Below, piece by piece: positions 7,524-10,946 of a stretch of DNA of 10,946 bases (its first letter is position 1; each line of letters opens with the position of its first letter). The notes under the pieces were generated by a model. It worked only from the letters and a program-made list of their open reading frames with translations, had not been told where the DNA came from and made no database searches. The DNA comes from Candidatus Aminicenantota bacterium (lineage in GTDB: Bacteria > Acidobacteriota > Aminicenantia > S016-38), in NCBI GenBank assembly GCA_021161165.1, contig JAGHBF010000097.1, forward strand, positions 1 through 10,946, written 5' to 3'. Made by a program: the position numbers and the translations under genes.

Positions 7524-10500
7524 CTAATATTTTATTGTAATAACAGTCCAGGTACGGACCTTTTTACCCTCTTTTATAGGGGAACTAAATACCCATTTTA
7601 AAACTGCCTTCCGGGCAGCCTCATCATATTTCGGATGCAATCCCCTTATGACTCTCACCTGTTCAACTCTTCCTTCTGGAGAAACCAGCACCATTAGTGT
7701 AACAAGTCCACTCTTTTTTAACAAAGGAGGTTTTATCGGAGCAACCTTTTTTAAGGGCTTTGGTTTAACATCCAGGAGATTATATGGAACAAGAGAGCCC
7801 TCCTTTATAACAGGTTTGGCAGTTTGCTGGCCCTTCTTTTGAGGCTGCTGTTTACTGATATTCTCAGCTTTCTTTACAGAGGATTCAGTTTTAACAGAAG
7901 GAGTGGGTTTTACCTCCTTTGGTTGAACTGGCTGTTTTTCTTCCTTAGGCTTAACCTGAGTTTGAGTCGTGGTTTTCTGTACTTCTACAGAAGGCTGTTT
8001 TTGAGTCTCCTTTTTCCTGACAGGAGTTGATGAAGGAATTTGTTTTTGAAGGACCTTTGCTGTTCTTTTTGCACCTGTCTTTTGGGCTGAAGGTAATTTT
8101 ACGGGAGGCGTGGTCTTCTTTTGAGAACTTATCTGCTTGGGGGATGGCTGAGTGGTAACTCCCGCAGGAACAGAGCCCTGGGATTTAGCTTCTGTGCCGG
8201 CCTCAGGTTGTTGGGATTCTTCTCCCGACTGGGGAACTTCCTCTGAAGGCAGTTGATATTCTTCCTTCCCCGCAGGTAGAGTATCCTGCTGAGTTTGTTC
8301 CAAAACTGGCTTTTCCTCAGCGGGAGAGGTAATAGACTTACCTCTATTAAAAAACAGAAAGTAATAGACTCCCGCTCCCAGCACAATCACCAGTGCCAGA
8401 GCAACTAATATGCCCAGGGAGGATTTTTTGCTTTTCTCTGATTCCTTCTCAACCTCAAACCCAAATTTATGTGGAGTTACTTCTTTTCTTACTTCCTTTG
8501 CCTCTTCAGGAAATTTCTTCTCTTCTACCGCCTTTTCTAACTTCTTCTCTTCTTTCTTTTCCTTTACTTCCTCTACAATAACGGGCTCCTTCAATTTTTC
8601 TTTAATAATTTCCACTTCTACCCCTGATTCTTTTATTTCATCCATAAAGAGCGAATACATAAAGATGGCTACATCCCGCGCATTGGGAAGTGCCCCGTAA
8701 TGTGAAAGCAAAAACTTTTCTATGTCATTTCTCATCTCAGAAGCGTTCTGGTATCTCTTTGCTGGTTCAATTTCCATAGCTTTAAGGATAATTTTTTCCA
8801 CTTCCTCTGGTAGCTCAGGCTTTATCTGTCTTGGAGGAACAAAATCGCCTTTTCGGACTTTATCAAGGATCTCTGCCTCTGAACCACCTAAAAATGCTTT
8901 CATTCCTGTTACAAGCTCATAATAAACCGTCCCAAGTGAGAAAATATCGGATCTTCTATCTACATTCTTTCCCCTTGCCTGCTCAGGAGACATATAAAGC
9001 AGTTTCCCTTTGAGGGAACCCGTGACAGTCTGGTGAGCTCTTATGGAAGCCTTCGCGACACCAAAATCCACCAATTTAATCTCACCCTCATATGAGATTA
9101 AAATGTTCTGGGGGCTAACATCTCTGTGAACAATATTGAGAGGTTTCCCATCTTCCCCAACTTTACGATGTGCATAATCTAAGGCTTCAGCTATCTTCAT
9201 CACTATATAAGAAGAAATGTTAAGAGGGGGAAGACCTGACTTTTCCTTTTTTATCTTGCTGAGTATAGTTTTCAGATCCTTCCCCAGCACATATTCCATT
9301 GCTATAAAATAAGATCCATCTATCTTTCCAAGGTCATAAATCTGAGCAATATTTGGATGATTCAATCTGGAAGCAAGCTTCGCTTCATCTATGAACATCT
9401 TTATAAATTCCTCATCTTCAGCAAGATGGGGAAGAATCTTTTTAAGAGCAATCACCTTTTCAAATCCTTCCACTCCCTTCTTTTTTGCCTTATATATTTC
9501 CGCCATTCCTCCTGTACTAATTTTTTCAAGAAGAACGTATTCCCCGAGGATATTTTCTTCCTCCAGAGGTCCAAATGGTTCCTCTTCAACGGACAGCTTT
9601 TCAGGTTCTTTTTTAATAGTTTTTTCTTTCTTTCCTTTCTCAACCTTCTCTTCCTGTTTGAGTTCCTCCTGAAGGATTTTTTCGGCCTCTTTTAGCTTCT
9701 CTTCTCGAGTTGGTTTCCCTTTTGGTTTTTCCATTCCTGAAAGGGTCTCTTCCAGAATTTTATCTATCAGGTTATCCTCCACCTTTCCTTTTTTCCTGGG
9801 TTTTTCCGGCTTTGTGGAAAATACTTCTTCCAGTATCTCCTCAGGCTTGAATTCCGGTTCTCTGGGTTTATTTTCCTTTCCTACAGTCGCAACTTTTCCT
9901 TTCTCTTCTCCTTTGACAGTTTCCCCGGTTTCTACAATTTCCTCAGGCTCCTGTAAAAGTTCTGGCTCTTCAAAAACCTCCTCATTTTCAGATTCGACCT
10001 CTTCTATAATTTCCTCAGGTTCTTCAATAATCTCCTCTTCTTGTTTCTCACCTAAAACCTCTTCAGGTCCTTCTTCCTCAAGGCCATCTTCAACCTCTTT
10101 AAGAAGGTCTCCAAATAATTCATCTGTAGTTACAAGATTCTTTTCATTTTCGGCTGGGGTAGGTTCCCCTTTTGCTACAGTTGTATCTTCTTTTAAATTC
10201 AGAACATCCATTCTAACCGTATATGCAGGCTCTTCCCTCAAGGGAAGGTATTTCTTAAAAAAAGCCACCAACGCTTCTTCTTCTGCCAATGGGAATTCAA
10301 AAAACTCATCAGCCCCATAAACGTGCAGAGCTTCGTATCTATATCTCGGACCTTTATATATAGACGAAATTAACGCAACAGGGAGTTTTGAAAGACCAAG
10401 CTCTATTCTTGTTTTCTTTGTTAGATCGAAACCATTAATTTCAGGAAGAATTGTAGAGAAAATCCCGAGTTCATACCCTCCTTCTTTTAACTTTTCAAAG

Positions 10501-10613
10501 GCATTTACTCCTGTATTTACCACATCTACCTCAACATCAAAAGCTCTTAAAAGCTCTGTAATTTTCTTAATATGAGTTTCGTCAAAATCAGCTAATAAGA
10601 CTTTCTTTTTCAT
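7524..10613 (-). CDS. Membrane Ser/Thr protein kinase with receiver-like N-terminus and TonB-type periplasmic C-terminus
   Basis: A 1029-aa predicted signalling kinase of unknown targets. Domains in order: a response-regulator receiver-like fold (1-125); a Glu/Lys-rich linker (130-355) with a three-fold degenerate motif; a complete Hanks-type kinase (359-635); a charged juxtamembrane stretch (660-730); one transmembrane helix (about 733-755); a Pro/Gln/Lys/Thr-rich spacer (757-960); and a TonB C-terminal-type domain (965-1029, VTLMVLVSPEGRVEQVRVIRG and DEAARKAVLKWVF). Kinase residues look catalytic: Gly loop ISTGGMAEIY (365-374), K391, E410, H496-R497-D498, N503, D516-F517-G518, MSPEQ (541-545) and D556. 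The receiver-like domain has Ser53 in place of the phosphoacceptor Asp. Topology should be N-terminus cytoplasmic, C-terminus periplasmic, as in PASTA kinases. The start is supported by AGGAGG (10622-10627) 8 nt before the ATG and by a strong promoter. First gene of the operon. The receiver and TonB assignments are by fold pattern, weaker than the kinase call. Confidence 0.93.
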   Translation of the reverse strand: MKKKVLLADFDETHIKKITELLRAFDVEVDVVNTGVNAFEKLKEGGYELGIFSTILPEINGFDLTKKTRIELGLSKLPVALISSIYKGPRYRYEALHVYGADEFFEFPLAEEEALVAFFKKYLPLREEPAYTVRMDVLNLKEDTTVAKGEPTPAENEKNLVTTDELFGDLLKEVEDGLEEEGPEEVLGEKQEEEIIEEPEEIIEEVESENEEVFEEPELLQEPEEIVETGETVKGEEKGKVATVGKENKPREPEFKPEEILEEVFSTKPEKPRKKGKVEDNLIDKILEETLSGMEKPKGKPTREEKLKEAEKILQEELKQEEKVEKGKKEKTIKKEPEKLSVEEEPFGPLEEENILGEYVLLEKISTGGMAEIYKAKKKGVEGFEKVIALKKILPHLAEDEEFIKMFIDEAKLASRLNHPNIAQIYDLGKIDGSYFIAMEYVLGKDLKTILSKIKKEKSGLPPLNISSYIVMKIAEALDYAHRKVGEDGKPLNIVHRDVSPQNILISYEGEIKLVDFGVAKASIRAHQTVTGSLKGKLLYMSPEQARGKNVDRRSDIFSLGTVYYELVTGMKAFLGGSEAEILDKVRKGDFVPPRQIKPELPEEVEKIILKAMEIEPAKRYQNASEMRNDIEKFLLSHYGALPNARDVAIFMYSLFMDEIKESGVEVEIIKEKLKEPVIVEEVKEKKEEKKLEKAVEEKKFPEEAKEVRKEVTPHKFGFEVEKESEKSKKSSLGILVALALVIVLGAGVYYFLFFNRGKSITSPAEEKPVLEQTQQDTLPAGKEEYQLPSEEVPQSGEESQQPEAGTEAKSQGSVPAGVTTQPSPKQISSQKKTTPPVKLPSAQKTGAKRTAKVLQKQIPSSTPVRKKETQKQPSVEVQKTTTQTQVKPKEEKQPVQPKEVKPTPSVKTESSVKKAENISKQQPQKKGQQTAKPVIKEGSLVPYNLLDVKPKPLKKVAPIKPPLLKKSGLVTLMVLVSPEGRVEQVRVIRGLHPKYDEAARKAVLKWVFSSPIKEGKKVRTWTVITIKY
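9618..9848 (-). repeat. Three-fold degenerate motif in the kinase linker
   Basis: Residues about 256-332 of the kinase protein contain three related units: KPEEILEEVFSTKPEKPRKKGK, NLIDKILEETLSGMEKPKGK and EAEKILQEELKQEEKVEKGK. Each has a short amphipathic helix core (ILEE or ILQE followed by a hydrophobic residue) and then a Lys/Pro-rich patch. The core Ile residues are 260, 286 and 313, a spacing of 26-27. A looser relative, ELFGDLLKEVEDGL, occurs at 165-178. The similarity is at protein level only; the DNA is not an exact tandem repeat. The units may be docking motifs; composition bias is the alternative. Confidence 0.5.
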
Positions 10614-10619
10614 AACAAA

Positions 10620-10628
10620 CCCCTCCTC
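10620..10628 (-). promoter_or_regulatory. Strong Shine-Dalgarno of the kinase gene
   Basis: On the minus strand this reads GAGGAGGGG, containing a perfect AGGAGG (10622-10627) 8 nt before the ATG at 10613. It fixes the kinase start. Because the -10 box ends at 10634, transcription should begin near 10627, which puts the site at the very 5' end of the mRNA. Confidence 0.85.
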
Positions 10629-10633
10629 ACTAA

Positions 10634-10662
10634 ATTATAATAATCGCTCTATGTTTTGGCAA
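10634..10662 (-). promoter_or_regulatory. Sigma70-type promoter of the kinase-accD-folC-rlmN-uvrA operon
   Basis: Read on the minus strand: TTGCCA (10662-10657), a 17-bp spacer, then TATAAT (10639-10634), near-consensus for housekeeping sigma factor. Expected start is about 10627, giving a leader of only about 14 nt. No other promoter of comparable quality was noticed upstream of the later genes, whose gaps are too short to need one. Confidence 0.8.
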
Positions 10663-10689
10663 CCTATATAAAAAATAACTTTTTTTGAG

Positions 10690-10695
10690 TATAAT
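10690..10695 (+). promoter_or_regulatory. Probable -10 box for the CNNM-domain gene (leaderless)
   Basis: A perfect TATAAT lies 6 nt before the GTG at 10702, so transcription would start at or next to the start codon. The region 16-18 bp upstream has no TTGACA-like -35 (TATAAA or similar is found), and the upstream TGAG is one base off an extended -10. The site is therefore good at -10 but weak at -35. Confidence 0.5.
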
Positions 10696-10701
10696 GAATT
10701 T

Positions 10702-10946
10702 GTGAGTTTAGACCTTATCGCCTTACTGGTTCTGTTCCTTCTTCTCAGCAGTCTATTTTCTTCTTCGGAAACAGCCTTTCTTTCTCTTAATAGATACAGA
10801 ATAAGCGCAAGGGCAAAAAAGGGGGATAAAAAAGCAAAGGGGATAAAACTTCTCCTGGAAGAAGTGGAAAATTTTCTTTCCACAATTTTAATAGGAAATA
10901 CCATCTCAAACACCGCTTTTGCTTCAATAGTTACTTTTTTGTTTAC
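10702..10946 (+). CDS. CNNM/DUF21 transmembrane-domain protein (HlyC/CorC type), 3'-truncated
   Basis: The N-terminal 81 residues of an integral membrane protein of the CNNM/CorC family, whose members are linked to Mg2+ (or Co2+) transport and usually carry CBS and CorC-type domains further on; those would lie beyond the window. It starts with a hydrophobic helix (SLDLIALLVLFLLLSSLF, residues 2-19), then FSSSETAFLSLNRYRISARAKKGD, matching the family pattern FSxSETAxxSLxRxRxxxxAxxG. After a charged stretch comes FLSTILIGNTISNTAFASI (58-76), equivalent to the conserved LLSTILIGNNLVN segment. The GTG start at 10702 gives exactly the usual N-terminus; an in-frame TAA lies at 10669-10671, with no ATG between. 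No Shine-Dalgarno is visible at normal spacing. It is transcribed divergently from the kinase operon. Family call is confident from pattern; the exact ion is unknown. Confidence 0.85.
   Translation, partial: MSLDLIALLVLFLLLSSLFSSSETAFLSLNRYRISARAKKGDKKAKGIKLLLEEVENFLSTILIGNTISNTAFASIVTFLF

Noticed and set aside
7524..8417. Annotating the lead gene as a TonB energy transducer.
   Set aside because: Only the C-terminal fold fits; the protein has a full kinase and its membrane helix lacks the His motif required for ExbB/ExbD coupling.
9814..10320. A 168-codon Ser-rich open frame on the plus strand, inside the kinase gene.
   Set aside because: It is antisense to the Glu-rich linker: GAA/GAG codons read in reverse give TTC/CTC and, shifted, TCT/TCC Ser codons. 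No ribosome-binding site and no family resemblance.
10656..10670. A plus-strand promoter using TTGGCA (10656-10661) with TATATA (10665-10670) or with TATAAT at 10690.
   Set aside because: Spacing is 3 bp to TATATA and 28 bp to TATAAT, neither compatible with sigma70. The TTGGCA overlaps the reverse complement of the minus-strand -35.
10635..10913. A 92-codon minus-strand open frame upstream of the kinase.
   Set aside because: It lies antisense to the well-supported CNNM-domain gene, overlaps the operon promoter, and has no recognisable domain.
1..10946. Mobile element, CRISPR array, tRNA or rRNA anywhere in the window.
   Set aside because: No regularly spaced direct repeats, no terminal inverted repeats, no transposase or integrase, and no RNA-gene signatures; coding density leaves almost no room.

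Overview
The window looks like chromosomal DNA of a Gram-negative (two-membrane) bacterium of moderate-to-low GC. The evidence is an outer-membrane TolC-type channel gene and a kinase ending in a TonB-type periplasmic domain. The proteins are rich in Lys, Glu and Ile, and AGA/AGG arginine codons are common, which fits a thermophile or an anaerobic deep-branching lineage. The kinase catalytic loop (IVHRDVSPQNIL) is the form I associate with Myxococcota, Deltaproteobacteria and Acidobacteria-like phyla. I cannot name the phylum from sequence alone. I see no sign of phage, transposon, CRISPR, tRNA or rRNA.

Layout, left to right. (1) The 3' part of a plus-strand tolC-like gene (1-1509), cut by the window edge. 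(2) A hairpin terminator at 1516-1555, between convergent transcription units. (3) A tight six-gene minus-strand operon filling 10613 down to 1566. In transcription order it is: a 1029-aa membrane Ser/Thr kinase, a 74-aa coiled-coil protein, accD, folC, rlmN and a divergent uvrA. The gaps are 12, 33 and 6 bp, followed by overlaps of 3 bp (rlmN start in folC stop, ATGA) and 47 bp (uvrA start inside rlmN). (4) An 88-bp divergent promoter region (10614-10701). It carries a strong sigma70-type promoter for the operon (TTGCCA, 17 bp, TATAAT) and a plus-strand TATAAT. (5) The 5' end of a plus-strand CNNM/DUF21 (HlyC/CorC-type) membrane protein gene from GTG 10702, cut by the window edge and apparently leaderless.

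The operon joins a membrane signalling kinase to a fatty-acid synthesis gene (accD, malonyl-CoA formation), a folate gene (folC), an rRNA/tRNA methyltransferase (rlmN) and a nucleotide-excision-repair ATPase (uvrA). The enzymes are housekeeping genes. The unusual element is the lead gene. It combines a receiver-like domain lacking the phosphoacceptor Asp, a long acidic linker with a three-fold degenerate motif, a complete Ser/Thr kinase, one transmembrane helix, a roughly 200-residue Pro/Gln/Lys-rich periplasmic spacer and a TonB C-terminal-type domain. This is the best candidate for an undescribed signalling protein in the window. The functional link between kinase and operon partners is inference from co-transcription only.
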